Positions 6,709-15,911 of a stretch of 49,942 bases of DNA are shown in pieces. Position 1 is the first letter of the stretch. Every line of letters starts with the position of its first letter. A program made the position numbers and the translations under genes. The DNA is from Acidimicrobiaceae bacterium (GTDB lineage: Bacteria > Actinomycetota > Acidimicrobiia > Acidimicrobiales > RAAP-2), in NCBI GenBank assembly GCA_003151235.1, contig PLWZ01000019.1, positions 1-49,942 of the forward strand. The letters are read 5' to 3'. Under the pieces are notes generated by a model. That model was not told the DNA's origin. It was given only the letters and a program-made list of their open reading frames with translations, and made no database searches.

Positions 6709-8609
6709 GCCCGGTCGGCACGCTTCCCCCGGTCGCCTACGGGTCGAGGGGGAGCAGGCACCGGTCGAGGCCGCTCCGCCACCCCCCGCCCCGGCGTGCT
6801 CCGCACCCCCCGCCCCGGGCCAGCTCACATCGCCGGTCCGCCCCGAGCACGCACGCCCCGCTCGGGCGCCGGATCGGGATCTTCCGGGTCCTCTTGGTCA
6901 TGCTGCTGCTGGCCGTCGTCGCCCGCCTCGCGGACATCCAGGTCGTCCACTCGTCGCACTACAAGCGCCTCGCGGCCGACGAGCTCTCGGTGACGGTCGC
7001 CGACCCGGGCCTGCGTGGTGACGTCTACGACCGCAACGGGGCGGTGCTCGCGATCTCGGTGCCGACCAAGACCGTCGTGGCGGACGACTTCCAGATCGCG
7101 AAGCCGGCCGACGAGGCTCGCGCGCTGTCGCCAATCCTCAAGGTCCCGGTGGAGAAACTCACCTCGCTCTTGAGCGAGCACTCGGGCTACGTGCCCATCG
7201 CGACCGAGGTGCCGGCGAGCCAGGGGAACAAGCTCGCGTCCGACAACCTGCCGGGCATCACGCTGTTCGACACGTCGGAGCGGATCGACCCCGACGGTTC
7301 GCTCGCCGGGCCGCTGCTCGGTCAGGTGCATTCCTCGGGTGCCGGGGCGTCCGGCCTCGAGTACCAGTACAACGGGCTCCTCTCGGGCAAGGCGGGTACC
7401 CAGACGCTGCTCGAGTCACCGGCGGGGGTCGACCTCCCGCAGGGCTCCGCGCTCACGCGGTCGGCCGGCGACAACGGGACCGGGATCGAGCTCACGATCG
7501 ACCAGCCGCTGCAGTACGTGACCGAGAACGCGCTCGGTGCGCAGATCGCCGCGACGGGGGCTGAGAGCGGGACGGCCATCGTGATGGACACGAGGACGGG
7601 CGACATCCTGGCCATGGCCAACCTGGTCAAGGGCAACAACGGGCTCGGGCTCGTCTCGGGCACGTCCTCGCCGGTCAGCGAGGCCCCGAGCAACCTCGGC
7701 CTCACCCAGGCCTACGAGCCCGGATCGGTGTTCAAGCTGGTCACGTTCTCGGCGGCGCTCCAAGACGGGATCATCAACCCCAACACCAGCTTCACGGTGC
7801 CCGACCAGATCGAGCTCGACGGCTCGACGTTCCACGACGCCGAGTTCCACCCGACCGAGGAGCTGACCGCGACCCAGATCCTCGCCCAGTCGTCCAACAT
7901 CGGCACCAGCGAGATCGCCCGGGACCTCGGTGAGGACCGCCTCCTCGCACAGGTGAGGAACCTCGGGTTCGGTCAGGTGACCGGGCTCGACTTCCCGGGG
8001 GAGAACCCGGGCGTGCTCGCCGGCGCGGCGCAGTGGGAGCCGACCAACCTCGTCTCGCTCCCGATCGGCCAGGTCGACGCGGTCACGGCGATCCAGGTGC
8101 TCGACGCCTACAACGCGGTGGCCAACGGCGGCCTGCTCGTGCAGCCCCGGCTGGTCCGGGCGACCATCGGCGCCGATGGCAAGGCGATGGCGACCAAGGC
8201 CTCGGCCACCCGCCGGGTGTTCGCGCCCTCGATCGACGCCGAGCTCAAGGCCATGCTCGAGTCCGTCGTCGCCGGCGGCACCGGGGTCAGCGCGGCCATC
8301 CCCGGCTACACCGTGATGGGCAAGACCGGCACCGCCCAGGTCCCAGTCCCGGGTGCCGACGCCTACATATCCGGCGACTTCGTGGCCAGCTTCGTCGGGG
8401 CGGCCCCGGCGTCGAACCCCGTCCTGACCACCATCGTCGTGTTGAACCACCCCACCCCGATCTACGGCGGGACCGTCGCCGCACCCGTGTTTTCCCAGAT
8501 CATGAGCTATGCGCTGCACCGCTACGGGATCCCGACCACCCCAGGGGCTCCGAGCCAGGCGCCCGCGACGGCACCCGCCGCAGGCGACCAGGCTCAGGAC
8601 GTCACCTGA
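6705..8609 (+). CDS. ftsI: Septal peptidoglycan transpeptidase FtsI (class B PBP, PBP3)
   Basis: A 634-residue class B penicillin-binding protein. A proline/arginine-rich cytoplasmic N-terminus (1-54) precedes one transmembrane helix (about 58-76), a dimerisation domain starting with RGDVYDRNG, and a transpeptidase domain with S341-VFK, S396-S-N398 and K540-TG, the three canonical active-site motifs. It crosslinks stem peptides at the division site in partnership with FtsW. The Ala/Pro-rich extension after about 612 is poorly conserved in the family. The start overlaps ftsL (ATGA). After its stop there is about 90 bp before the preferred murE start, the loosest junction inside this part of the cluster. 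Confidence 0.95.
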   Translation: MSPVGTLPPVAYGSRGSRHRSRPLRHPPPRRAPHPPPRASSHRRSAPSTHAPLGRRIGIFRVLLVMLLLAVVARLADIQVVHSSHYKRLAADELSVTVADPGLRGDVYDRNGAVLAISVPTKTVVADDFQIAKPADEARALSPILKVPVEKLTSLLSEHSGYVPIATEVPASQGNKLASDNLPGITLFDTSERIDPDGSLAGPLLGQVHSSGAGASGLEYQYNGLLSGKAGTQTLLESPAGVDLPQGSALTRSAGDNGTGIELTIDQPLQYVTENALGAQIAATGAESGTAIVMDTRTGDILAMANLVKGNNGLGLVSGTSSPVSEAPSNLGLTQAYEPGSVFKLVTFSAALQDGIINPNTSFTVPDQIELDGSTFHDAEFHPTEELTATQILAQSSNIGTSEIARDLGEDRLLAQVRNLGFGQVTGLDFPGENPGVLAGAAQWEPTNLVSLPIGQVDAVTAIQVLDAYNAVANGGLLVQPRLVRATIGADGKAMATKASATRRVFAPSIDAELKAMLESVVAGGTGVSAAIPGYTVMGKTGTAQVPVPGADAYISGDFVASFVGAAPASNPVLTTIVVLNHPTPIYGGTVAAPVFSQIMSYALHRYGIPTTPGAPSQAPATAPAAGDQAQDVT

Positions 8610-8702
8610 GTCCGGGTGCCGGGTACCATCGGCCGAGCGGTGACCCCGGGCACGGAGCGCTGGTGTGCTTCACCCGATCGCCGCTCCCCCCGCACCGTGA
8701 AC

Positions 8703-10151
8703 ATGCACCGTCTGCTCGACGAAATTGACGTCCTCCATGTGTCGGGTGAGCCCCTCGACGTGGAGATCACCTCCATCGAGCACGACAGCCGCAGGGTCGA
8801 GGCGGGAGCGCTGTTCTGTTGTCTTCCCGGCCAACTGAGCGACGGCCACGAACACGCCGCACAGGCCGTCGAGCGCGGCGCGCTCGCGCTGGTCTGCGAG
8901 CGGGCCGTGTCGTTGGGTGCCGACAGCGACGTCGTGCAGGTCCGGGTCGCGCCCGGTCAGGCCCGCCCGGCCATGGGCAGGCTGGCCTCGGCGTTCTTCG
9001 GGCACCCGTCTCGCCAGCTGCTGACGGCCGGGGTCACTGGAACCAACGGCAAGACGACCGTGTCGCACCTCCTCGGTGTCGTCCTCCAGCAGGCCGGGAT
9101 CCCGACCATGGTGATCGGCACGCTCACCGGGACCCGGACCACACCGGAGGCGACCGAGCTCCAGGCACTGCTGGCCGCCGAGCGCGACCGGGGCATCGAG
9201 GACAAGAGCACCCACGCGGTCGCGATGGAGGTCTCCTCGCACGCCCTCGCGCAATCGCGGGTCGACGGCATCACCTTCGACGTGGCCGTCTTCACCAACC
9301 TCAGCCACGACCATCTCGACTTCCACGGGACCATGGAGGCGTACTGGGAAGCCAAGGCGTCGCTGTTCACGCCGGAGCGGGCGTCGCAGGGGATCGCGTT
9401 CGCCGACGACCCGGCGGGGGAGCGGTTGTTGGCCGAGGCCCGCATCCCGATGCGCGCCGTGCGCCGCCTCGACGCACTCGGGGTCGACCTCGGGATCGGA
9501 TGGAGCCGGTTCGTCTGGCGCGGCCGGCCGGTCGAGATCGCACTCACCGGGCGGTTCAACGTCGACAACGCGCTGCTGGCGGCCGACGCCGCTCTCACCA
9601 TGGGCGTCGACCCCGACGCGGTCGCCTTCGGGCTCACCCAGGCCCCGGCCGTGCCCGGGCGCCTCGAGCCGCTCGTCGTCGAGGGTGACGAGTCGCCGTT
9701 CTCGGTCCTGGTCGACTACGCGCACACCCCGGCCGGCCTCGACGTGGTGCTCACCGAGCTCGGCCAGTTGAAGAGGGAGGGCGCCCGGGTCATCGTCGTC
9801 TTCGGCTGCGGCGGCAACCGCGACAAGGCGAAGCGACCGCTCATGGGCCAGGTGGCCGTCCGGTTGGCCGACCTCGCCATCGTCACGTCGGACAACCCCC
9901 GCGACGAGGACCCGCTCCGGATCATCGAAGAGATCCGGAGCGGCATCGAGGCGGCGGCGGAGCGCCGGGCCGAGGTGGTCATCGAGCCCGACCGGCGCCG
10001 GGCCATCGCGCTCGCGATCGAACGGGCCGAGCCCGGTGACGTGGTGCTCATCGCCGGCAAGGGCCACGAGGTGACCCAGGAGCAGCACGGCCGGAGCGTG
10101 CCGTTCGACGACCGGCTGGTGGCCGAGGAGGTCCTCGAGTGCTCGCGATGA
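8703..10151 (+). CDS. murE: UDP-N-acetylmuramoyl-tripeptide synthetase MurE (meso-diaminopimelate type)
   Basis: A 482-residue Mur ligase that adds the third stem-peptide residue to UDP-MurNAc-L-Ala-D-Glu. P-loop GTNGKTT with K117, a VSSHAL segment, the FTNLSHDHLDFHGT motif and GCGGNRDKAKRP are visible. The amino-acid pocket reads DNPR (397-400) followed by DEDP, the pattern associated with meso-diaminopimelate rather than lysine. The start is uncertain: ATG 8703 or GTG 8697 give the usual N-terminus, whereas a GTG at 8616 adds about 29 unrelated residues. The gene runs straight into mraY, leaving no room for murF, which commonly sits here. Confidence 0.93.
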   Translation: MHRLLDEIDVLHVSGEPLDVEITSIEHDSRRVEAGALFCCLPGQLSDGHEHAAQAVERGALALVCERAVSLGADSDVVQVRVAPGQARPAMGRLASAFFGHPSRQLLTAGVTGTNGKTTVSHLLGVVLQQAGIPTMVIGTLTGTRTTPEATELQALLAAERDRGIEDKSTHAVAMEVSSHALAQSRVDGITFDVAVFTNLSHDHLDFHGTMEAYWEAKASLFTPERASQGIAFADDPAGERLLAEARIPMRAVRRLDALGVDLGIGWSRFVWRGRPVEIALTGRFNVDNALLAADAALTMGVDPDAVAFGLTQAPAVPGRLEPLVVEGDESPFSVLVDYAHTPAGLDVVLTELGQLKREGARVIVVFGCGGNRDKAKRPLMGQVAVRLADLAIVTSDNPRDEDPLRIIEEIRSGIEAAAERRAEVVIEPDRRRAIALAIERAEPGDVVLIAGKGHEVTQEQHGRSVPFDDRLVAEEVLECSR

Positions 10152-11179
10152 TGGAGGCGGGCGGGGTGGCCCTGCTCATCTCGATCCTCGCCACCCCCTT
10201 CGTCATGCGGTTCCTGCAACGGCGCCAGCTCGGCCAGCACATCCGCGAGGACGGGCCGGCCACCCACCTGGCCAAGGCCGGCACGCCGACCATGGGTGGG
10301 GTCGCGGTCGTCGGGGCCGTCTTGGTCGGCTACGTCCTCGGCCACGTCGGCCCGACGGTGGCCTTCACGCGCACGGGCAAGCTCGTGATCCTGGCCGTCT
10401 TCATGTTCGGGGGCATCGGCCTGGTCGACGACTGGATCAAGGTCAGCCACAAACGGAGCCTCGGCCTGCAGAAGCGGGGCAAGTTCATGGCCCAGATCGT
10501 TGCCGGCGTCGCGTTCTCCGAGCTCGCGGTGCGCTGGGCCCACACCTCGACCGCATTGTCGTTCACGCGCGTCGACCCGAGCATCCATCTGGGTGAGGCC
10601 GGCTGGGTTGCCATGGCCACGATCGTGCTCGTGGCCACCTCCAACGCGGTGAACCTGACCGACGGGTTGGACGGCCTGGCCGCCGGCGCGTCGACGTTCT
10701 GCTTCGCCGTCCTCGCCATCATGGGGTACTGGATCTTCCGGCACTACGCGATCTACCACGTGCTGCCGGCCGACGCCCTCGACCTTGCGCTGTGCTCGGT
10801 GGCGCTCGCCGGGGCCTGTCTCGGCTTCCTCTGGTGGAACGCCGCGCCGGCCCGAATCATCATGGGCGACACCGGCGCGCTCGGGATCGGCTCGGGCCTG
10901 GCCGCGCTCTGCCTGCTCCTCAACGTCGACCTGCTGTTGCCGATCATCGGCGGGCTCTTTGTCATCGAGACGCTGTCGGTCATCGTGCAGGTGGTCAGCT
11001 TCCGCGTGTTCGGCCGCCGACTGCTGCGGATGGCGCCCATCCATCACCACTGCGAGTTGCTCGGGTGGCCCGAGACGACGGTGATCGTCCGGTTCTGGAT
11101 GTTGGCCGGGCTCTTCTCGGCGCTCGGCCTCGGCATCTTCTACGGGGAATTCCTCATCATGAACCGGGTGATCTCGTGA
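10139..11179 (+). CDS. mraY: Phospho-N-acetylmuramoyl-pentapeptide-transferase MraY
   Basis: A 346-residue polytopic membrane enzyme that transfers phospho-MurNAc-pentapeptide from UDP to undecaprenyl phosphate, making lipid I. Family motifs are KAGTPTMGG (about 45-53), LVDDWIKV, NAVNLTDGLDGLAAG with the catalytic Asp region, GDTGALGIG and the cytoplasmic HHH loop in APIHHHCELLGWPE. About ten hydrophobic segments are present. The GTG at 10139 has GGAGGT about 6 nt upstream and overlaps murE by 13 bp; ATG 10148 is an alternative. Its stop overlaps ftsW (GTGA), so murD, often located between them, is absent. Confidence 0.95.
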   Translation: MLAMMEAGGVALLISILATPFVMRFLQRRQLGQHIREDGPATHLAKAGTPTMGGVAVVGAVLVGYVLGHVGPTVAFTRTGKLVILAVFMFGGIGLVDDWIKVSHKRSLGLQKRGKFMAQIVAGVAFSELAVRWAHTSTALSFTRVDPSIHLGEAGWVAMATIVLVATSNAVNLTDGLDGLAAGASTFCFAVLAIMGYWIFRHYAIYHVLPADALDLALCSVALAGACLGFLWWNAAPARIIMGDTGALGIGSGLAALCLLLNVDLLLPIIGGLFVIETLSVIVQVVSFRVFGRRLLRMAPIHHHCELLGWPETTVIVRFWMLAGLFSALGLGIFYGEFLIMNRVIS

Positions 11180-12435
11180 GCGGGCGCGCGGCGCACTCGG
11201 TCCACCGTTCGGCGGCCGGCGTGGACAAGGCTGGTGCGATGCGTGCCGACCGGGGCGGCCCGTCCACCTCTTCCATCCTGCTCGTCCTCATAGCGGTGCT
11301 GTGCCTGATCGGCGTCGTGATGGTGGGCTCGGCGTCCGAGGTCGTCTCGATCGAGCAATACAACACGCCGTGGGCGATCCTGATGCGCGAGATCATGTGG
11401 ATGGGGGTGGCGCTCGTCGTCCTTGTGTGCGCGGTCCGCTTCGACTACCGCCGGCTCCGCCACCTTCGGATGCCGCTGCTCTTGATCACCTTCGCGCTGC
11501 TCGTCGTCGTGCTGCTGCCGGGCATCGGGGTGACCTCGGGCGGGTCCAGCCGTTGGATCGGCTTCGGCCAGTTCCGGCTCCAGCCCTCCGAGCTCATGAA
11601 GCTGGCCCTCGCCATCTTCGGGGCCGACCTGATCGTGCGGCGACAAGAGCGCGGCGGGAGCCACCGCACGATCATCGGCCCGATGCTGCTGGTCGCGACG
11701 GCGGCGGGCGGGTTGATCCTGCTCCAGCCGGACATGGGCACGGCCCTCGTCGTCGGGGCCATCGCGATCGCGCTGTTGTTCGCGTCAGGCGTGTCGCTCG
11801 GCCCGATCGTCAAGGTCCTGGTCGGCCTCGTCGTGCTCGGGGTGTTCGTCGGCCTCGTCGACCCGTATCGACGGGCCCGGCTGCTCGCCTTCTTGGACCC
11901 GACCGCACATGCCTCGGGGTCGGGCTACCAGGTCGCGCAGTCGCTGATCGGGCTCGGGTCCGGACACCTGGTCGGCCTCGGTCTCGGGAGCGGGCGACAG
12001 AAGTGGGGTTCGCTGCCCAACGCCCACACCGACTTCATCTTCTCGGTGATCGGCGAGGAGCTCGGGATCGTCGGAGCGGTGGCCGTGCTGACGCTCCTCG
12101 TCGGGCTGTGCTGGTTCGGGCTCCGGGCGGCCCAGCAGTCGCCCGACCGGTTCGGGTCCCTGCTCGGGATCGGCCTGGTCGCGTGGATCGCCAGCGAGAC
12201 CTTCATCAACGTCGGCGCGGTCATCGGATTGCTCCCGGTCACCGGGATCCCGCTCCCGTTCATCTCCTTCGGAGGGTCCTCCCTCGTGATCACGATGGCG
12301 GCGGCCGGGATCCTCGTCAACATCGCGAGACAGGGTGCGCCGCCCGGCGTGCCACCGCTCGAGCACACCAGCACTGGCTCGCGCAGCCGGGCCGCCCAGC
12401 GCGACGGAGTGGCGGTCGGTCCGGCGGGCCGGTGA
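11176..12435 (+). CDS. ftsW: Septal peptidoglycan glycosyltransferase FtsW
   Basis: A 419-residue SEDS-family protein with about ten transmembrane helices. Motifs are SGGSSRWIGFG and QPSELMKLALAIF, LLQPDMGTALV, the extracellular loop segment GLGSGRQKWGSLPNAHTDFIFSVIGEELG and the terminal GIPLPFISFGGSSL. It polymerises glycan from lipid II at the septum with FtsI as its transpeptidase partner. A polar N-terminus of about 30 residues and a short basic/Pro tail flank the membrane core. The frame stays open upstream into mraY; the GTG at 11176 is chosen because it overlaps the mraY stop in the GTGA style seen throughout this operon. Confidence 0.94.
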   Translation: MSGRAAHSVHRSAAGVDKAGAMRADRGGPSTSSILLVLIAVLCLIGVVMVGSASEVVSIEQYNTPWAILMREIMWMGVALVVLVCAVRFDYRRLRHLRMPLLLITFALLVVVLLPGIGVTSGGSSRWIGFGQFRLQPSELMKLALAIFGADLIVRRQERGGSHRTIIGPMLLVATAAGGLILLQPDMGTALVVGAIAIALLFASGVSLGPIVKVLVGLVVLGVFVGLVDPYRRARLLAFLDPTAHASGSGYQVAQSLIGLGSGHLVGLGLGSGRQKWGSLPNAHTDFIFSVIGEELGIVGAVAVLTLLVGLCWFGLRAAQQSPDRFGSLLGIGLVAWIASETFINVGAVIGLLPVTGIPLPFISFGGSSLVITMAAAGILVNIARQGAPPGVPPLEHTSTGSRSRAAQRDGVAVGPAGR

Positions 12436-13574
12436 GGTCGCGGCGCTATGCCGTCATCGCCGGGGGAGGGACGGCCGGCCACGTGTTCGTGGCCCTGGCC
12501 ACCGCCCGGGCCCTGGCCGAGCGGGGAGTCGAGCGCGACGACATCGAGCTGATCGGGTCCACGCGCGGCCAGGAGGCGACGCTGGTGGGCGGGGAGGGGT
12601 TCGGCCTCACGCTGCTCGGTGGGCGGGGCATCGTCCGCCGGCTCCGACCCGGCCCCCAACTGAGGAACCTGGTCTCCTCCGGGGGACTGGCCTGGGCCAC
12701 GCTCCGGGCCTTCGTCATCCTGGCGCGTCGGCGGCCCCGCGTCGTCGTCTCGGTCGGGGGCTATGCGAGCGTACCGGCGGGCATCGCGGCGGTGCTCCTG
12801 CGGGTGCCGATCGTCCTCGTGAACGTGGACGCGCGGCCGGGGCTGGCCCACCGTGTCCTCGGCCGGTTCGCCGCCGCCAGCGCGGTCGCGTTCCCGGGAA
12901 CGCACCTGCGCCACCCGGTGCTCACCGGGGCGCCCGTGCGGGCCGATCTCCTCGGCGTGCACCGTTCGCCCGACCGCGCCGCCACGGCGCGGCTGGCTCT
13001 CGGGCTTCCGGTGGACCGCCGCACGGTGGCCGTGTTCGGCGGGTCGCTCGGGGCCCGGAGGTTGAACGACGCCACGCTCGCCCTGAGGCACCTCTATGCA
13101 GGGCGCGGCGGACTGACCCTCTATCACGTGTGCGGTCCCCGCAACTTCGAAGAGCTGGAGGCGGCCCGGGCCGAGCTCCCCCTCGAGAGGTCCGACGGCG
13201 CCGGGCTGTGCTACCGCCTGATCCCGTTCGAGGAGGACATGGCGTCCCTCTACGCCGCCGCCGACGTCGTCGTCTGCCGGGCCGGCGCGCTCACCATTGC
13301 CGAGCTGGCCCTGGTCGGCGTGCCGGCGGTGCTGGTCCCGCTGCCTGGCGCGCCCGGCGACCACCAGAGTGCCAACGCGGCCGCCCTCGTCGACGCGGGT
13401 GCCGCCGTCATGTTGAAGGACGAGGACTGCACCGGCCGCCGGTTGGCCGAGGTATTGAACGAGCTCCTGGCCGAACCCGCCCACCTCACCCAGATGGCCG
13501 AGGCCGCGGCCGCCCTCGGGCGTCCCGACGCCGCCGACGCGGTGGCCAGCCTGGTGCAGGCCCATGCCCGCTGA
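12432..13574 (+). CDS. murG: UDP-N-acetylglucosamine transferase MurG (lipid II synthesis)
   Basis: A 380-residue GT-B glycosyltransferase that adds GlcNAc to lipid I on the cytoplasmic membrane face. GGGTAGH (11-17) forms the N-terminal glycine-rich loop, FGGSLGARRLND starts the second domain, and the C-terminal signature IPFEEDMASLYAAADVVVCRAGALTIAEL continues to PGAPGDHQSANA, which holds the UDP-GlcNAc contacts. The usual HSRAGA reads VCRAGA. GTG 12432 overlaps the ftsW stop by 4 bp; the reading frame is open far upstream, but that part is antisense-like noise in the ftsW frame. The 3' end overlaps murC by 11 bp. Confidence 0.94.
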   Translation: MRSRRYAVIAGGGTAGHVFVALATARALAERGVERDDIELIGSTRGQEATLVGGEGFGLTLLGGRGIVRRLRPGPQLRNLVSSGGLAWATLRAFVILARRRPRVVVSVGGYASVPAGIAAVLLRVPIVLVNVDARPGLAHRVLGRFAAASAVAFPGTHLRHPVLTGAPVRADLLGVHRSPDRAATARLALGLPVDRRTVAVFGGSLGARRLNDATLALRHLYAGRGGLTLYHVCGPRNFEELEAARAELPLERSDGAGLCYRLIPFEEDMASLYAAADVVVCRAGALTIAELALVGVPAVLVPLPGAPGDHQSANAAALVDAGAAVMLKDEDCTGRRLAEVLNELLAEPAHLTQMAEAAAALGRPDAADAVASLVQAHAR

Positions 13575-14952
13575 GAGCGCGATCGCCGACCTCGGCTCCG
13601 GCGGGCGCCGCGTCCACGTCGTCGGCATCGGCGGGGCCGGCATGAGCGCCATCGCAACCGTGCTGGCCGCCATGGGCCACCGGGTGACCGGGAGCGACCT
13701 ATTGGGATCGCCGGTCACCGACCGGTTGGCCAACCAGGGGATCACGGTCGCCGTCGGCCACTGCGCCGAGAACGTCGGGGACGCCGACATCGTCACCGCC
13801 TCGCCGGCGGTCGGCCCGGAGAACGCCGAGCTCGCCGAGGCCAAAAGGCTCGGCCTGCCGGTCTTGGCCCGCTCCGAGGTCCTCGCGGCCATCGCGTCGA
13901 CGCGCCGGTGCGCTGCGGTCGCAGGCACACACGGGAAGACCACCACCTCGTCCATGCTCGCCCTCGCCCTCGGGGCCGCCGGGCTGAAGCCGTCGTTCCT
14001 CATCGGTGCCGACGTCGGGGACCTCGACACGAACGGCGTGCTCGACGAGGGGGAGTGGATGGTGGTGGAGGCCGACGAGAGCTACGGCAGCTTCGCCGCG
14101 CTCACACCGGAGATGACCGTCCTCACGAGCGTCGAGGCCGACCATCTCGATCACTACGGGTCCCTCGGTGCACTGCGCGACGCGTTCGGTCATCTCGTGG
14201 AGGTGACCACCGGCCCGTGCCTCGTCGCGGCCGACGACCCGGGCGCGGCCGAGCTCGGCCGCGCCGCCGGCGCGATGCTGGTCGGGGAGGCCGAGGGGGC
14301 CGCCTACGGGGTCCGTGACCTCGCCCTCTCCGGCAGCTCGCTCCGCTTCGACCTGGACGGGCCGAACGGCCCGGTGGGGCGGATCCGGGTGCCGGTGCCC
14401 GGCCGCCACAACGCGGCCAACGCGGCCCTGGCCGCGGCGGCGGCCCTCGAGATCGGGGCCGACTTCGTCTCCGTCGAGGCCGCCCTGGCCCGCTTCGCCG
14501 GCGTCCCGAGGCGGTACGAGTACCGCGGCGAGGCCGGCGGGGTGACCTTCGTCGACGACTACGGGCATCTCCCGAGCGAGGTCGCAGCGACGCTCGCGAC
14601 GGCCCGCAACGGTGGGTTCGGCCGGGTGGTGGCCGTCTTCCAACCGCACCGCTACACGCGCACCGCCGCGCTGGCGGCCGACTTCGCCCATGCCTTCGAC
14701 GACGCCGACGCGGTCGTCGTGACCGACGTGTACTCGGCCGGCGAGCGGCCGGTGCCCGGCGTCTCGGGCCGCCTGGTCGTCGACGCGATCACCGGCGCCC
14801 GGCCGGACCTGGTCGTCCACTACGCGCCGGGCCGCGACGAGCTGCGGGCCGTGGTCTTCGACCTTCTCGAGCCGGCCGACGTGTGCGTCACCCTCGGCGC
14901 CGGCGACCTCACCACGCTCCCCGACGACCTTCTTGCAGACCTGGCCCGATGA
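13564..14952 (+). CDS. murC: UDP-N-acetylmuramate--L-alanine ligase MurC
   Basis: A 462-residue Mur ligase that starts the stem peptide by adding L-Ala to UDP-MurNAc. Motifs are GIGGAGMSAIA near the N-terminus, the ATP loop GTHGKTTTSSML, EADES, EADHLDHYG, PGRHNAANA and the C-terminal QPHRYTRT. The usual DDYGHHPTEI segment is DDYGHLPSEV, so one histidine is replaced by Leu. The ATG at 13564 lies inside the end of murG; the overlap is 11 bp. Since murD and murF are missing from the cluster, murC and murE are the only amide ligases encoded here. Confidence 0.94.
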   Translation: MPAESAIADLGSGGRRVHVVGIGGAGMSAIATVLAAMGHRVTGSDLLGSPVTDRLANQGITVAVGHCAENVGDADIVTASPAVGPENAELAEAKRLGLPVLARSEVLAAIASTRRCAAVAGTHGKTTTSSMLALALGAAGLKPSFLIGADVGDLDTNGVLDEGEWMVVEADESYGSFAALTPEMTVLTSVEADHLDHYGSLGALRDAFGHLVEVTTGPCLVAADDPGAAELGRAAGAMLVGEAEGAAYGVRDLALSGSSLRFDLDGPNGPVGRIRVPVPGRHNAANAALAAAAALEIGADFVSVEAALARFAGVPRRYEYRGEAGGVTFVDDYGHLPSEVAATLATARNGGFGRVVAVFQPHRYTRTAALAADFAHAFDDADAVVVTDVYSAGERPVPGVSGRLVVDAITGARPDLVVHYAPGRDELRAVVFDLLEPADVCVTLGAGDLTTLPDDLLADLAR

Positions 14953-15911
14953 GCGCCGACCCGACGATGTCGACCCGCCTCAACTCGCTCGCCCGGGCGC
15001 TCGGCGCGTTGGCCGAACGCGACGTCGCGCTCGGCCCGCTCACCACGTACCGGGTCGGCGGGCCGGCGGCGGTGTTCGTCGAGGCCCGAACGGTGGCCGA
15101 CCTGGTTGGGGTCGGCGAAGCGCTGCGGCGTGAGCCGGTGCCGGTCCTCGTCGTCGGCAAGGGGTCCAATCTCCTGGTGGCCGACGCCGGCTTCGCGGGG
15201 CTGGCCGTGCGGCTCGCCCCGAGCGAGCCCTCCGAGTTCGTCAGCTTCTCGGCCAGGCTCGGCGCAGGCGTGGTCCGGGCCGGTGCCGCGCTCGGGCTGC
15301 CGGTGCTGGCTCGCCGGGCGGTCGAGGCCGGGGCACGCGGCCTCGAATGGGCCGTCGGGGTCCCCGGGTCGGTCGGCGGCGCGCTGCGCATGAACGCGGG
15401 GGGCCACGGATCGGACATCGCGGCGTGCCTGCTCCGCTACGGCTGGATGGACCTTTCCTCCGACGACGCGGGGGAGGACGGGGTCGAGCGGTTCAACCCC
15501 TCCTACCGGTCGTCGTCCATCGGGCCGTCGGTGGTGGCCCTGTGGGCCGAGTTCGCCGTCAGGGAGGGCTCGGTGGAAGAGGGCAAGGCCGAGATCGCCG
15601 ACATCGTCCGGTGGCGGCGGGCCAACCAGCCCGGCGGGAGCAACGCCGGCTCGATCTTCACGAACCCGGCCGGTTCCTCGGCCGGGGAGATGGTCGACGT
15701 GGCGGGCCTGAAGGGCCTGCGCATCGGGAGCGCCGAGGTCTCGGAGAAGCACGCCAACTTCATCCAGGCCGACGAGGGCGGGTCGGCGGACGACGTGCGC
15801 CGGCTCATCGAGCGGGTGCGCCAGGTCGTCGAGGACTCGACCGGTGTCCGCCTGGCGACCGAGGTCCGCATGGTCGGCTTCGACAACGAGGAGAGCGAGG
15901 TGGGCGCATGA
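14949..15911 (+). CDS. murB: UDP-N-acetylenolpyruvoylglucosamine reductase MurB
   Basis: A 320-residue FAD enzyme that reduces UDP-GlcNAc-enolpyruvate to UDP-MurNAc with NADPH. FAD-binding motifs are GKGSNLLVAD (about 64-73) and GVPGSVGGALRMNAG (about 134-148). Substrate-side motifs are FNPSYRSSSIG, NAGSIFTNPAG with the probable proton-donor Ser, and EVSEKHANFI. The ATG at 14949 overlaps the murC stop by 4 bp and gives the usual length. The C-terminal residues overlap ftsQ (ATGA). Confidence 0.94.
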   Translation: MSADPTMSTRLNSLARALGALAERDVALGPLTTYRVGGPAAVFVEARTVADLVGVGEALRREPVPVLVVGKGSNLLVADAGFAGLAVRLAPSEPSEFVSFSARLGAGVVRAGAALGLPVLARRAVEAGARGLEWAVGVPGSVGGALRMNAGGHGSDIAACLLRYGWMDLSSDDAGEDGVERFNPSYRSSSIGPSVVALWAEFAVREGSVEEGKAEIADIVRWRRANQPGGSNAGSIFTNPAGSSAGEMVDVAGLKGLRIGSAEVSEKHANFIQADEGGSADDVRRLIERVRQVVEDSTGVRLATEVRMVGFDNEESEVGA

